Source: Clostridia bacterium (GTDB lineage Bacteria > Bacillota > Clostridia > Oscillospirales > CAG-272). Taken from it: DNA of 64,000 nt. Where the stretch lies: positions 17,040-81,039 of the forward strand of contig JAFQEG010000015.1 in assembly GCA_017399145.1 (NCBI GenBank). The letters run 5' to 3'. Positions 44,581-54,922 of the stretch are shown piece by piece. Numbering within the stretch: position 1 is the first letter of the stretch; every line of letters begins with the position of its first letter. The position numbers and the translations under genes are program-made. Below the pieces are notes generated by a model, which was given only the letters and a program-made list of their open reading frames with translations, was not told where the DNA came from and made no database searches.

Positions 44581-44824
44581 CCAAAGTACACTAAAAATTA
44601 ATGCACTTTGGTTTGCCCACAACCACTTGGTTGTGGGACATATTTTTAGTCAGTGGCTATTGCCTGTGACTGAAAAGCTATTGTGGTCGTTGTTGAAGAA
44701 CAACGAAAAAACTTAACGTTGGGCTTAGATGCTAAAAATTTCAAGGCGTACCACAGACAAAAGGGCGATAATGTACTCAGTGTACATTGAGGTCACTGTC
44801 GAGGAACAACGAAGAAATTTGACG
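44581..44824. repeat. Intergenic dyads and diverged 38-base direct repeats between ilvD and leuC
   Basis: This non-coding stretch of nearly 290 bases holds a dyad (CCAAAGTAC with GCACTTTGG, 44581-44611). A perfect 10-base hairpin is at 44616-44637 (CCCACAACCA with TGGTTGTGGG). Two related 38-base copies are at 44681-44718 and 44787-44824, sharing GAACAACGAA and about 28 of 38 bases, with AATGTAC/GTACATT hairpin just before the second. The same general core (GCAACGA, CATTT, TAGC) recurs at 51981-52094. No gene is visible. Confidence 0.6.
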
Positions 44825-44833
44825 CAGGTAAGC

Positions 44834-46495
44834 TCAACGATTAATGATTGCGCCTTTATCGGCAGACGACACCATCTGCGCATAGCGCTTTAGATAGCCT
44901 GTGATGTTTTCTTTTCTCTTGATTGGCATTTCTTTTCTTCTCTTTGATAATTCGTCGTCGCTTACCTTTAATTCAATCTTATACTCTGGAATGTTGATTG
45001 ATATAATATCGCCTTCCTTTACGTAAGCGATTGGTCCACCACTTACTGCCTCAGGAGATACGTGACCGATTGATGCGCCTCTTGTAGCGCCAGAGAAACG
45101 GCCATCGGTAATAAGTGCAACATCCTTATCAAGTCCCATACCTGCAATTGCAGAGGTTGGTGAAAGCATTTCTCTCATACCAGGTCCACCACTTGGTCCC
45201 TCGTAGCGAATAACTACAACGTCACCCTTCTTGATTTTGCCCGCGTAGATAGCTGAAATTGCCTCTTCCTCACTTTCATAAACCCTTGCAGGTCCTTCGT
45301 GTACAAGCATTTCCTTAGCTACTGCACTTCTCTTTACTACACAACCATCAGGTGCTAGGTTACCCTTAAGCACAGCGATACCACCTGTTTTTGTAAAGGG
45401 GTTATCAATTGGTCTTATGGTTTCCTTGTCTAGGTTTGTTGCGTTTTCAATATTCTCACCAAGAGTTTTGCCTGTTACTGTCATAACGTTAGTGTTTAAA
45501 AGGTTAAGCTTTGTAAGCTCCTTCAAAACTGCATAAACTCCACCTGCCTCGTTTAAGTCCTCCATATAGGTTGGACCTGCTGGGGCTAGGTGACATAGAT
45601 TTGGTGTTCTTTCGCTAATTGTGTTTACGTAATCGAGGTTAAATTCTACCCCACACTCGTTTGCGATTGCTGGTAGGTGAAGCATACTGTTAGTTGAGCA
45701 ACCTAGTGCCATATCGGCAGTAATTGCATTTTCAATAGCTTCCTTTGTCATAATATCTCTTGGTCTTATATTCTTTCTAACAAGCTCCATAACCTGCATA
45801 CCTGCATGCTTTGCAAGCTCAATTCTTGCAGAATATACGGCAGGAATTGTGCCGTTACCCTGAAGTCCCATACCTAAAACCTCAGTAAGACAGTTCATAG
45901 AGTTTGCTGTGTACATACCTGAGCAAGAGCCACAGGTAGGACAAGCCTTATCCTCGTATTCACAAAGCTTGCAATCGTCGATTGTGCCAGCCTTATATGA
46001 GCCAACTGCCTCAAACATAGCAGAAAGGCTTCTCTTTTTGCCGTCAACTCTACCTGCAAGCATTGGTCCACCACTTACAAATATTGTTGGAATATTTAGT
46101 CTTGCAGCAGCCATTAAAAGTCCAGGCACGTTTTTGTCACAGTTTGGTATCATAACGAGACCGTCAAAGCCGTGTGCCATTACCATAGCCTCGGTTGAGT
46201 CGGCAATTAAATCTCTTGTTACAAGTGAATACTTCATACCCACGTGACCCATAGCAATTCCGTCGCATACGGCGATTGCAGGGAACATAATAGGTGTACC
46301 ACCTGCCATAGCTACACCAAGCTTTACAGCCTGTGTAATCTTGTCAAGATTCATATGTCCTGGTACTATTTCGTTATATGAGCTAACAATACCGATTAAA
46401 GGTCTGTCTAGCTCCTCTCTTGTCAAGCCAAGTGCCTTATAAAGAGAGCGATGTGGCGCATTATGTGCACCATTTACAATAGTTTCCTTAATCAT
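44834..46495 (-). CDS. ilvD: Dihydroxy-acid dehydratase
   Basis: The ATG at 46495 has GGAGCTTAAA upstream; an alternative TTG at 46507 is unlikely. The protein is 553 residues: [33 protein letters not shown] (cluster Cys), [19 protein letters not shown] (cluster Cys), and [21 protein letters not shown]. Converts dihydroxy acids to 2-oxo acids for valine and isoleucine. A small hairpin lies between it and ilvC. Confidence 0.95.
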   Translation of the reverse strand: MIKETIVNGAHNAPHRSLYKALGLTREELDRPLIGIVSSYNEIVPGHMNLDKITQAVKLGVAMAGGTPIMFPAIAVCDGIAMGHVGMKYSLVTRDLIADSTEAMVMAHGFDGLVMIPNCDKNVPGLLMAAARLNIPTIFVSGGPMLAGRVDGKKRSLSAMFEAVGSYKAGTIDDCKLCEYEDKACPTCGSCSGMYTANSMNCLTEVLGMGLQGNGTIPAVYSARIELAKHAGMQVMELVRKNIRPRDIMTKEAIENAITADMALGCSTNSMLHLPAIANECGVEFNLDYVNTISERTPNLCHLAPAGPTYMEDLNEAGGVYAVLKELTKLNLLNTNVMTVTGKTLGENIENATNLDKETIRPIDNPFTKTGGIAVLKGNLAPDGCVVKRSAVAKEMLVHEGPARVYESEEEAISAIYAGKIKKGDVVVIRYEGPSGGPGMREMLSPTSAIAGMGLDKDVALITDGRFSGATRGASIGHVSPEAVSGGPIAYVKEGDIISINIPEYKIELKVSDDELSKRRKEMPIKRKENITGYLKRYAQMVSSADKGAIINR

Positions 46496-46517
46496 TTTAA
46501 GCTCCAATCAAAGCTCT

Positions 46518-46542
46518 TAGCCCTCTCAATAAAAGAGGGCTA
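46518..46542. other. Intergenic hairpin between ilvC and ilvD
   Basis: TAGCCCTCT (46518-46526) and AGAGGGCTA (46534-46542). No T-run follows on the minus strand, so it is more likely an mRNA processing or stability hairpin than a terminator. Confidence 0.55.
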
Positions 46543-46556
46543 GAATGCTTTAATAA

Positions 46557-47600
<1,044 letters not shown>

Positions 47601-48131
47601 TTATCTTGTTTTGTGTACACCTGTTTTGGTGTTTTTAGAAAGAAGTGTTCCACTTCCTCTTTCAAGAGCAACTATACCTGTACGACACATTTCAATTATC
47701 TCGTAGGGCTTCATATACTCTATAAAGGCATTGATTTTACTTGGCTCGCCTGTGATTTCAATACACATTTCGCTTGCTGTAAAGTCAATTACCTTTGCTC
47801 TATATACCTCAACTGCAGAAAGCACGTCTGCTCTTGTTTGAGAGTCGTTTTTAACCTTAATAAGTGCAAGCTCACGCTTAACGCTCATTGAATCATCAAT
47901 AACCTCAACCTTTTTAACGTTTATTAGCTTTCTTAGTTGATTTATAAGCTGTTGCTTTGCGTATCCGTCTCCACTGAGGCAGATAGTAATTCTTGAATAT
48001 TCGGGGCATTCTGTTTCACCAACTGTCAAGGCATCAATGTTGAAGCCACGACGGGTAAACATGCTAGTTACTCTTGTAAGTACACCGAATTTGTTATCTA
48101 CATAAACTGCAATTACAAATCTATTATTCAT
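47601..48131 (-). CDS. ilvN: Acetolactate synthase, small subunit
   Basis: Protein of 176 residues. The ACT domain VIAVYVDNKFGVLTRVTSMFTRRGFNI opens it (shown as DNKFGVLTRVTSMFTRRG), followed by EVID and the second regulatory domain with KINAFIEYMKPYEIIEMCRTGIVALERG. It senses valine and binds IlvB. Overlaps ilvB by eight bases. Confidence 0.94.
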   Translation of the reverse strand: MNNRFVIAVYVDNKFGVLTRVTSMFTRRGFNIDALTVGETECPEYSRITICLSGDGYAKQQLINQLRKLINVKKVEVIDDSMSVKRELALIKVKNDSQTRADVLSAVEVYRAKVIDFTASEMCIEITGEPSKINAFIEYMKPYEIIEMCRTGIVALERGSGTLLSKNTKTGVHKTR

Positions 48132-49818
48132 TATCCTCTCCTCCTACCTTAACGATAATATCATCAATTGAGCCACCTGGAGGAAGCATAGGAAGAACAA
48201 ATTCATCCTTATCTATGTAAGTGTCAATTACAACCGGACCATTTATTGTAACTGCCTTCTTAAAGGCATCTTCAAACTCTTTAATATTTGTTGCACGCAT
48301 ACCAACGGCACCGAACGCCTCGGCAAGCTTTACAAAGTCTGTTTTTCTTTCGAGAATAGTATTGGAAAATCTCTTTTCAAAGAATAGATTTTGCCATTGA
48401 CGTACCATACCAAGCACACCATTGTTTGCAATTATAATAACAAGAGGAACGTTATATGAAACTGCGGTTGCAAGCTCGTTTAGATTCATACCGAAGCTTC
48501 CATCACCTGTTATTAAAACTGTTGGGTCGTTTGTTGCTATTCTTGCGCCGATTGCAGCACCTAAGCCAAAGCCCATAGTGCCTAAGCCACCACTTGAAAC
48601 AAATCGTCTTGTAGTATCAAATTTTGAATACTGGGCAGCCCACATTTGGTGCTGACCAACGTCTGTTGTTATAATAGTTCTTGGTAGCTTGTTTGCATTG
48701 ATTACATCAAAGATTTGCTTTGGTGTCATTCTATCCTTAGCAAGCGCCTCAGCCTTCTTTGCAATTTCCTGCTCCTTAGCCTTGAGTGCCTCAACCTGTG
48801 AAGCCCATTCTGGCTTTTTTGACTCTTGAGCCTTTTCAGCTATTCTTAGGAATGCGTCCTTTACGTCAGCAACAATACCTAAGTCAACGTTGATATTCTT
48901 GTTGATTTCTGCAAAATCAGGGTCAAGCTGAATAATTTTAGTGCCCTTTGCAAATTTCTTTGTATTACCGGTTGCCCTGTCGCTAAAGCGAACACCAACA
49001 CCGATAATCAAATCTGCATGCTTTTGCGCCATTGAGGAGGCATAGTGACCGTGCATACCCTGCATACCAAGGAATTTGTCGCAATTGTCAGGCACTGCTG
49101 AAAGTCCCATAAAGGTACAACCGATGCAAGCATCAATTTTCTTTGCAAATTCAATAATTTCCTTACCCATACCAAGACCGGCAGCACCACCACCGATATA
49201 GATATAAGGTCTTTGAGATTCGTTAATTAAAGCAACTGCCTCGTCGATTGAGTCCTCGTCAGTTTTTGGTAGTGGAATCTTTTCAACCACACCCTGTGGC
49301 TCAAAATCATAGAGTGCAACCTGTACGTCCTTAGGCACGTCAACCAAAACAGGTCCTGGGCGACCTGATTTTGCAATTTGGAATGCCTCACGAATTGAGT
49401 CTGCTAAATCCTCTATTCTATTTACGAAATAGTTGTGCTTTGTAATTGGAAGTGTAATACCTGTAATATCAATTTCCTGAAAGCTATCCTTACCGATAAG
49501 TGAGCAAGGAACGTTTCCTGTAATTGCTACCATAGGAATTGAGTCAAGCATTGCAGTTGCAATACCTGTAACTAGGTTAGTTGCACCAGGGCCAGAGGTC
49601 GCAATACATACGCCAACCCTACCTGTTGCTCTTGAATAACCGTCTGCTGCGTGGGCAGCACCCTGCTCGTGAGCAGTTAAAATATGATTTATTCTATCTT
49701 TGTTTTTGTATAGTGCATCATAAATGTTTATTACCTGTCCGCCTGGATAACCGAAAACGTCGGTTGTGCCCTGCTCAATCAAGGTGTTTATGATGATTTC
49801 CGCACCTGTCATTTTCAT
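48124..49818 (-). CDS. ilvB: Acetolactate synthase, large subunit
   Basis: Protein of 564 residues, ThDP enzyme. VFGYPGGQVINIYDAL, HEQGAAHAADGYSRATG, the FAD-linked middle domain, and GDGSFGMNLNELATAV with NNGVLGMVRQWQ as ThDP motif. Condenses pyruvate with pyruvate or 2-oxobutanoate. Second gene after the T-box leader, 21 bases from leuA. Confidence 0.95.
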   Translation of the reverse strand: MKMTGAEIIINTLIEQGTTDVFGYPGGQVINIYDALYKNKDRINHILTAHEQGAAHAADGYSRATGRVGVCIATSGPGATNLVTGIATAMLDSIPMVAITGNVPCSLIGKDSFQEIDITGITLPITKHNYFVNRIEDLADSIREAFQIAKSGRPGPVLVDVPKDVQVALYDFEPQGVVEKIPLPKTDEDSIDEAVALINESQRPYIYIGGGAAGLGMGKEIIEFAKKIDACIGCTFMGLSAVPDNCDKFLGMQGMHGHYASSMAQKHADLIIGVGVRFSDRATGNTKKFAKGTKIIQLDPDFAEINKNINVDLGIVADVKDAFLRIAEKAQESKKPEWASQVEALKAKEQEIAKKAEALAKDRMTPKQIFDVINANKLPRTIITTDVGQHQMWAAQYSKFDTTRRFVSSGGLGTMGFGLGAAIGARIATNDPTVLITGDGSFGMNLNELATAVSYNVPLVIIIANNGVLGMVRQWQNLFFEKRFSNTILERKTDFVKLAEAFGAVGMRATNIKEFEDAFKKAVTINGPVVIDTYIDKDEFVLPMLPPGGSIDDIIVKVGGEDNE

Positions 49819-49839
49819 AGTAATTCTCCTTTTATGAGG

Positions 49840-51495
49840 TTATTTAAGCATTATGTTTACTGCACTTAGAAGAGCCTTAACAGATGATGTACTAATATCG
49901 CTATCAATACCTGTGCCGAAATAGGTCCTTCCGTTGTGAATAATACTTACATAAGAGGCAGCCTTTGAGGTTGTCTTGCCCTCAAGTGCGTGTTGAGTAT
50001 AATCTTGAAGCTGATAATCAATGCCGATAACCTCTTTAATTGCGTTGCTTACTGCGTCTAAGCGTCCATTACCCTTTGTTGTAATGGTTGTTATCTTATC
50101 GTTATGTTTAATCTGGCACTCTGCAATTCTTATATCGTCTTCCTTAGTGAATACAGTGCTTTCTATACTAACAGGAGCTGAAATATTTACAAAATCTCTT
50201 TGGAAGATATCGTAAACCTCCTTTGGTAGAAGCTCTCTGTGCTCATGGTCGGAAATGCTCTTTACGTGATAGCCAAAGGCCTCTCTCATCTTTGGTGGAA
50301 TCACAAGATTAAATTGAGTTTCAAGTATATAGCCAATTCCACCCTTACCGGATTGAGAGTTGATACGAATAACGTCTGCCTCGTAAACTCTGCCAACGTC
50401 GGTTGGGTCAATTGGTAGGTAAGGCACATTCCAGACTCGACCTGTGCCCTCACGGAATTTCATACCCTTAGCGATTGCGTCCTGATGGGAGCCACTAAAG
50501 GCAGCAAAGACAAGCTGACCACTGTATGGCTGTCTTTCATAAACGTGCATTCTTGTAACCTTTTCATAAACCTCTGTAATTTCAGGAAGATTTGAAAAGT
50601 CAAGTCCTGGGTCAACGCCCTGTGAGTACATATTTAGTGCAAGAGTAATAATATCTACATTACCGGTTCTTTCACCATTTCCAAATAATGTACCCTCGAT
50701 TCTGTCACCACCGGCTAAAAGACCCATTTCGCTATCTGCAACTGCACAGCCACGGTCATTGTGTGGGTGAAGTGAAATAATTAAGCTTTCTCTATTCTTC
50801 AAATTCTTGCACATATACTCTACTTGATTAGCATATACGTGAGGCATTGAGTGAGAAACTGTAACAGGTAAATTGATAATTACCTTATCATCAGGAGTTG
50901 GTTGCCAAATTGAAATAACCTCGTTACAAATTTCAGCTGCAAACTCAGGCTCTGTGCCTGTAAAGCTCTCAGGTGAATATTCAAAGGTTATCTTGCCCTT
51001 TGCCTTAGCCTTGTATTTGTTGCAAAGCTCAGCACCGAATTTTGCGATATTGATAATTTCTTCCTTACTCTTTTTGAATACCTGCTCTCTTTGTGCAACT
51101 GAGGTTGAGTTGTACAGGTGAACAACTGCGTGCTTAGCGCCATCAATTGCCTCAAAGGTTTTAGCAATAATATGCTCTCTTGATTGAGTAAGCACCTGAA
51201 TAGTTACGTCGTCGGGTATTAAATTATTTTCAATAAGAGTTCTGCAAAACTCGTATTCAGTTTCAGAGGCTGCAGGAAAGCCTATTTCGATTTCCTTAAA
51301 GCCTACCTTACACAAAAGCTTAAAAAATTCAAGCTTTTCCTCAAGACTCATTGGTATAATTAGGGCTTGGTTGCCATCTCTTAGGTCAACGCTACACCAA
51401 ATAGGTGGTGTGTCGATTGATTCCTTATTTACCCAATCCATAGTTACGCCCTTAGGGGCAAAAAATTGTTTAGAATACTTTTCGTAATTCTTCAT
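49840..51495 (-). CDS. leuA: 2-isopropylmalate synthase (long form)
   Basis: Protein of 551 residues. It resembles the long LeuA form, with the WCSVDLRDGNQALI active site, GFPAASETEYEFC, HPHNDRGCAVADSEMGLLAGGDRIEGTLFGNGERTGN (displayed in pieces: HNDRGCAVADSE, GNGERTGN), and a C-terminal LeuA allosteric domain from about residue 420. Claisen condensation of 2-oxoisovalerate and acetyl-CoA, inhibited by leucine. First gene after the T-box; the RBS GAAAGGAGCTACTA occurs twice in tandem before it. Confidence 0.94.
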   Translation of the reverse strand: MKNYEKYSKQFFAPKGVTMDWVNKESIDTPPIWCSVDLRDGNQALIIPMSLEEKLEFFKLLCKVGFKEIEIGFPAASETEYEFCRTLIENNLIPDDVTIQVLTQSREHIIAKTFEAIDGAKHAVVHLYNSTSVAQREQVFKKSKEEIINIAKFGAELCNKYKAKAKGKITFEYSPESFTGTEPEFAAEICNEVISIWQPTPDDKVIINLPVTVSHSMPHVYANQVEYMCKNLKNRESLIISLHPHNDRGCAVADSEMGLLAGGDRIEGTLFGNGERTGNVDIITLALNMYSQGVDPGLDFSNLPEITEVYEKVTRMHVYERQPYSGQLVFAAFSGSHQDAIAKGMKFREGTGRVWNVPYLPIDPTDVGRVYEADVIRINSQSGKGGIGYILETQFNLVIPPKMREAFGYHVKSISDHEHRELLPKEVYDIFQRDFVNISAPVSIESTVFTKEDDIRIAECQIKHNDKITTITTKGNGRLDAVSNAIKEVIGIDYQLQDYTQHALEGKTTSKAASYVSIIHNGRTYFGTGIDSDISTSSVKALLSAVNIMLK

Positions 51496-51557
51496 TTTTT
51501 AGTAGCTCCTTTCTGTTAGTAGCTCCTTTCGGTAGTCCTTTTGATAAAAGCAGAGCT

Positions 51558-51830
51558 AAAAATAAAAATAGTCTCTTAATACAATGCGCTCTGCTATTGT
51601 ATAAAGAGACGAAGATATTCTCCGCGGTACCACTCTTTTTGACACAATGTCCTCTCATCTCCGTCTATCAACGGATTACTCTATAACGGGAGTGCCCGAC
51701 CAAGTCTAATTGCACTTGCTTTCGGTTGGTAGCTCAGGGAGGAGAAAATCAAGCAAAGCATACTGTCTTGCACCAAACGACAGCTCTCTGAAATGCCACA
51801 CAGGACTTATTTCCCTTCGTCGCTTTTATT
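51558..51830 (-). ncRNA. T-box leader of the leu-ilv operon (leucine specifier)
   Basis: Minus strand, 5' to 3'. Stem I contains AGAGAGCTGTC with GGTGCAAGACAG (51790-51762). Tandem CTC triplets at 51744-51739, just before CCTGAGC, fit a leucine specifier. The T-box GAGTGGTACCGCGG lies at 51635-51622. A terminator stem follows with arms at 51610-51596 and 51585-51571 and a T-rich tail to 51558. Uncharged tRNA-Leu should bind the specifier and the T-box and prevent termination, so the operon is induced by leucine starvation. Confidence 0.9.
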
Positions 51831-51839
51831 ATATTGTAT

Positions 51840-51868
51840 ATTTTATAGTATACGCGTTAATTTGTCAA
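51840..51868 (-). promoter_or_regulatory. Promoter of the leu-ilv operon
   Basis: Minus strand: TTGACA (51868-51863), 17-base spacer, TAAAAT (51845-51840). Start about 10 bases before the T-box stem I. Confidence 0.7.
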
Positions 51869-51940
51869 TACCTTTTTTCATTTTGTTTGAATTTTTTAAA
51901 TATTTTTGACACTTTTTGTGAATAAATGAATATTTATGCA

Positions 51941-51966
51941 AAAAAACGGGCAGTTGCCCGTTTTTT
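51941..51966. terminator. Terminator downstream of ilvE
   Basis: ACGGGCA and TGCCCGT joined by GT, with A-run on one side and T-run on the other (bidirectional). It would end the leftward ilvE transcript before the T-box promoter. Confidence 0.85.
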
Positions 51967-51980
51967 AAGCTTATTTTACT

Positions 51981-52094
51981 GTTGCAACGATACATTTCTT
52001 AGCACCATATAAGGTTAAGTAAGTAAGCCTCACAGACGATGGCTATCTTGTGATAGTCGAGGTTGTGGCGCGGAGCAACGACACATTTCGTAGC
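51981..52094. repeat. Direct repeats flanking a 70-base spacer after ilvE
   Basis: GTTGCAACGATACATTTCTTAGC-type unit at 51981-52003 and GGAGCAACGACACATTTCGTAGC-type unit at 52072-52094 match at about 18 of 23 bases. The core GCAACGA plus CATTTC plus TAGC resembles the repeats before leuC. The second unit ends at the ilvE stop codon. Confidence 0.5.
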
Positions 52095-53159
52095 TTAATT
52101 AATCTTATAAATCCAATTAAAGGTATCCTCTACCTTACCCCATTGAATGCCTGTTAGGGTGTCGTATAGCTTTTGAGTTACGCTACCGATTTTGCCATTA
52201 TTTACAACGTATTCCTTGCCAGCATATGAAAGCTTACCGATTGGGGAAACAACTGCTGCTGTACCTGTGCCCCATGCTTCCTCTAGCTTGCCGTTTTCAA
52301 GAGCCTCTAAAAGCTCGTCAACGGAAAGGAGTCTTTCGTTTACGGTGTAGCCCATTTTCTTTAGCACCTCAATACAGGATTTTCTTGTGATACCTGGAAG
52401 AATTGAGCCTGTAAGCATTGGTGTTACGATTTCGCCGTCAATCTTGAACATAACGTTCATAGCGCCAACCTCTTCGATGTATTTTCTGTGTACACCGTCA
52501 AGCCACAAAACCTGTGAATAGCCAACCTTGTTTGCCTTTTCACCTGCTCTGTTTGATGCTGCGTAGTTACCACCACACTTAACTGCACCAGTACCACCCT
52601 TTACTGCACGAACGTCCTCGTTTTCAATCATAATTTTAACAGGATTGATGCCCTCTGCGTAGTAGCTACCACTAGGAGATGCAATAATCATAAAGGTTGC
52701 GTTTTTAACTGTGTGTACACCTAGGCTTTCGTCGTTACCAAACATAAATGGACGAAGATACAAGGAAGTACCGAAGGAATAAGGCACAAATCTTTCCTCT
52801 AGCTTTACAAACTCACAAAGTGCTTGTAAAAAGTCGTTTTCGTCGATTTGTGGTAGACACATTCTTTCGGCAGAATTATTCATTCTCTTAATGTTTTCCA
52901 TTGGTCTAAACATTTGAATGTTGCCCTTCTCTGTACGATATGCCTTTAAGCCCTCGAAAATTTCAGAGCCGTAGTGTAAAACAGTAGATGCAGGGTGTAT
53001 GCTTAAATATCCAAAGGGAACAATTCTTGCATTGTGCCAGCCCTTGCCCGCCTCATAGTCCATTAAAAACATATGGTCGGTAAAGTGCTTACCAAAGCCA
53101 AGCTTACTCTCCTCGGTTAATTCTTGTGGATTTTGTGTTTTTGTAATTTTGATTTCCAT
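52095..53159 (-). CDS. ilvE: Branched-chain amino acid aminotransferase
   Basis: Protein of 354 residues, fold type IV. VLHYGSEIFEGLKAYRTE, GAVKCGGNYAASNRAGEKAN, and the PLP lysine area with SQVLWLDGVHRKYIEEVGAMNVMF (in pieces: LWLDGVHRKYIEEVG). EAWGTGTAAVVSPIG near the C-terminus is diagnostic of the long form. Last step of valine, isoleucine and leucine synthesis. It is not in the T-box operon; it has its own promoter and a dyad like that before the his operon. Confidence 0.94.
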   Translation of the reverse strand: MEIKITKTQNPQELTEESKLGFGKHFTDHMFLMDYEAGKGWHNARIVPFGYLSIHPASTVLHYGSEIFEGLKAYRTEKGNIQMFRPMENIKRMNNSAERMCLPQIDENDFLQALCEFVKLEERFVPYSFGTSLYLRPFMFGNDESLGVHTVKNATFMIIASPSGSYYAEGINPVKIMIENEDVRAVKGGTGAVKCGGNYAASNRAGEKANKVGYSQVLWLDGVHRKYIEEVGAMNVMFKIDGEIVTPMLTGSILPGITRKSCIEVLKKMGYTVNERLLSVDELLEALENGKLEEAWGTGTAAVVSPIGKLSYAGKEYVVNNGKIGSVTQKLYDTLTGIQWGKVEDTFNWIYKIN

Positions 53160-53170
53160 ATTAATTTCCT

Positions 53171-53186
53171 CTTTAGTTAGCTAAAG
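53171..53186. promoter_or_regulatory. Dyad operator before ilvE, like the his operator
   Basis: CTTTAG, spacer TTAG, CTAAAG, then TATTAT, closely matching CTTTAG-TGTA-CTAAAG-TATTAT before the his regulator. It lies 11 bases before the ilvE ATG and downstream of the promoter at 53200-53228. Confidence 0.7.
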
Positions 53187-53199
53187 TATTATGTAAATA

Positions 53200-53228
53200 A
53201 TATTATCACAGTGATTTTTTTTAGTCAA
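53200..53228 (-). promoter_or_regulatory. Promoter of ilvE
   Basis: Minus strand: TTGACT (53228-53223), 17-base spacer, TAATAT (53205-53200). Confidence 0.5.
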
Positions 53229-53264
53229 TAGTTTTTTTGGATTTTTATAAAAAAGCACCACGTA

Positions 53265-53425
53265 GCGTGATACTATATTTAAGTATCACGCAATTAAATC
53301 CGTCTTCGCTCTTTACTCCGACGGATGAAATCCACCTGTGGTGGATGAAATCGCCACGATAACATCTGTATAATTATCAATAAAAGCCTTATGCGATGAA
53401 ATCCTGCTTTGCAGGGTTTTATAGC
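53265..53425. repeat. REP-like cluster of hairpins and GATGAAATC units
   Basis: The unit GATGAAATC occurs at 53324, 53344 and 53395. Each neighbours a short palindrome: GCGTGATACT with AGTATCACGC (53265-53291), ATCCGTC with GACGGAT (53298-53326), TCCACC with GGTGGA, and CCTGC with GCAGG. No reading frame. The spacing fits a small palindromic repeat family. Bases 53426-53495 hold nothing more. Confidence 0.55.
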
Positions 53426-53495
53426 CAATAATAAAAGAGAAAACATATAGGTAACCGAGCCTATTTGTTCCCTCTTTCGTTTTATGGTGCATAAT

Positions 53496-54140
53496 TTATT
53501 GAATAATAATTCGTTTTATTTCTTGGGGATTTTTTGCAATATAAGTTGCCCCTGCCGAGCGCAATTCATCCTCTGTGCCAAAGCCAAAGGTAACACCGAT
53601 TGAGTCAAGTCCAAAGCATTTTGCCCCGTTTATATCAAAGTGTCGGTCGCCTATCATTACAATATCACATTTATCGCCCTTTACAAAGGAAATTGCTTGC
53701 TCTACAACCTGCTCCTTAGTAGAAAGAGTTTTTTCATCAGCGCTTGCACAGGAAAGAAAATCAAGGTAAGGCAAAAAGCCCTTATCCCTAACTACTCTCG
53801 TTGCATAAATGTCAGGCTTAGAGGTGGCAAGACAGGTTGTAACACCTAGGTCCTTAAGGTCCTTTAATAACTCAAGCATGCCCTCGTATGCCGAGCACTC
53901 ATATATTCCCTTTTCGGCATAGTATTCTCTATAAAGCTTAATAGCAAGGTCGGTTTTTTCCTCATCAAAGCCACAAAAATCTCTAAAGGACACGGTAAGA
54001 GGTGGTCCTATAAATCTAAGTAGATTTTCGGGGATTGGCGCATTCATTTTTTCAAGTGCGTATCTTACTGAATTGGTAACACCAAGGCTAGAGTCCACTA
54101 GTGTGCCGTCCAAATCAAAAAGTGCGATTTTGTATTTCAT
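53496..54140 (-). CDS. HAD hydrolase, phosphoglycolate phosphatase-like
   Basis: Protein of 214 residues. ALFDLDGTLVDSSLGVTNS is motif I (nucleophile Asp and acid Asp), LATSKPD is motif II, and IGDRHFDINGAKCFGLDSIGV holds motifs III and IV. A helical cap is at about 15-80. It dephosphorylates a small phosphometabolite (phosphoglycolate, pyrophosphate or a nucleotide). It is transcribed left with the ECF gene, 48 bases behind it. Substrate not deducible. Confidence 0.85.
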   Translation of the reverse strand: MKYKIALFDLDGTLVDSSLGVTNSVRYALEKMNAPIPENLLRFIGPPLTVSFRDFCGFDEEKTDLAIKLYREYYAEKGIYECSAYEGMLELLKDLKDLGVTTCLATSKPDIYATRVVRDKGFLPYLDFLSCASADEKTLSTKEQVVEQAISFVKGDKCDIVMIGDRHFDINGAKCFGLDSIGVTFGFGTEDELRSAGATYIAKNPQEIKRIIIQ

Positions 54141-54188
54141 AGTCTTCCTTATATTTATATATTGAAAATATTCAACTTTTGTGATTAT

Positions 54189-54794
54189 TTATGCATATTT
54201 TTTGCTTAACATTTCAGTCAACTTGTGAAGTGCTGGTGAGAAAACAACATTGATTGCAAGCTCAATGAAGAAGTTTACACTAATAAGTGTACCAAAAATC
54301 AAGGTCACAAAGTTGCTTGTGTCTAGGCTTAGCTGACCTGCAACGTTAATAATGTCATTTTTGATAATGAAGCAACCAAGGGCAAATATACCTGTATTTG
54401 CAACGGGGGCTGAAATTGATGCAATTATTCCTGCAACTAAGCCACCTGCCTTAAATTTAAAGGCACCTGATAGCCATTTGTAAATTAGTCCTGGCATTAT
54501 TCCTGCAAGTGTGCCCTTTACAAGACAAATGAGAATTGTCATAACAGGGTTTACTGAGAACAAAAGAAAGGTGAAAAAGTCCTTACCTATTATTCCCCAA
54601 AAGGCAGCAACAACGCCAAAGGCAGCACCTAGTCCTGCGCCATATTTCCAACCTAAAAGCATTGAGCCTAGGGTTATAGGAATTAGACAAAGACACAGGG
54701 TAACAACGCCTACGCTAGAAATTGATTGAAGCACTATAACAAGTGCAAGTAAAATTCCAAGCTGTACTAGCTTGAGTGTTTTTTGCTTGTTCAT
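54189..54794 (-). CDS. ECF transporter S component (putative pantothenate type)
   Basis: The ATG at 54794, with AAGGAGACTTGT upstream, is preferred to a start 26 codons earlier. The protein is 201 residues with six hydrophobic helices. It opens QLGILLALVIVLQSI, and the early GWKYGAGLGAAFGVVAA and SVNPVMTILICLVKG regions are typical S-component positions. Lying 128 bases downstream of coaX in the same direction suggests pantothenate as the ligand. The AAT module is elsewhere. The ligand is an inference. Confidence 0.7.
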   Translation of the reverse strand: MNKQKTLKLVQLGILLALVIVLQSISSVGVVTLCLCLIPITLGSMLLGWKYGAGLGAAFGVVAAFWGIIGKDFFTFLLFSVNPVMTILICLVKGTLAGIMPGLIYKWLSGAFKFKAGGLVAGIIASISAPVANTGIFALGCFIIKNDIINVAGQLSLDTSNFVTLIFGTLISVNFFIELAINVVFSPALHKLTEMLSKKYA

Positions 54795-54922
54795 ACAAGT
54801 CTCCTTTACTACCGTCTGCTTCCACAGTACGATGTTATTATATTCAAATTCTCTTATCAAAATCGGTACCATCTTAAAAAAGTATAGTCCATTATGATTA
54901 AGACAAGGAAAATTTGCAAAAA

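Noticed and set aside
46518-46542. Terminator splitting ilvC from ilvD
   Set aside because: The hairpin is not followed by a T-run in the direction of transcription.
54795-54922. Riboswitch before the ECF S component gene
   Set aside because: Only 128 bases, no conserved riboswitch core recognised and no terminator/antiterminator pair.
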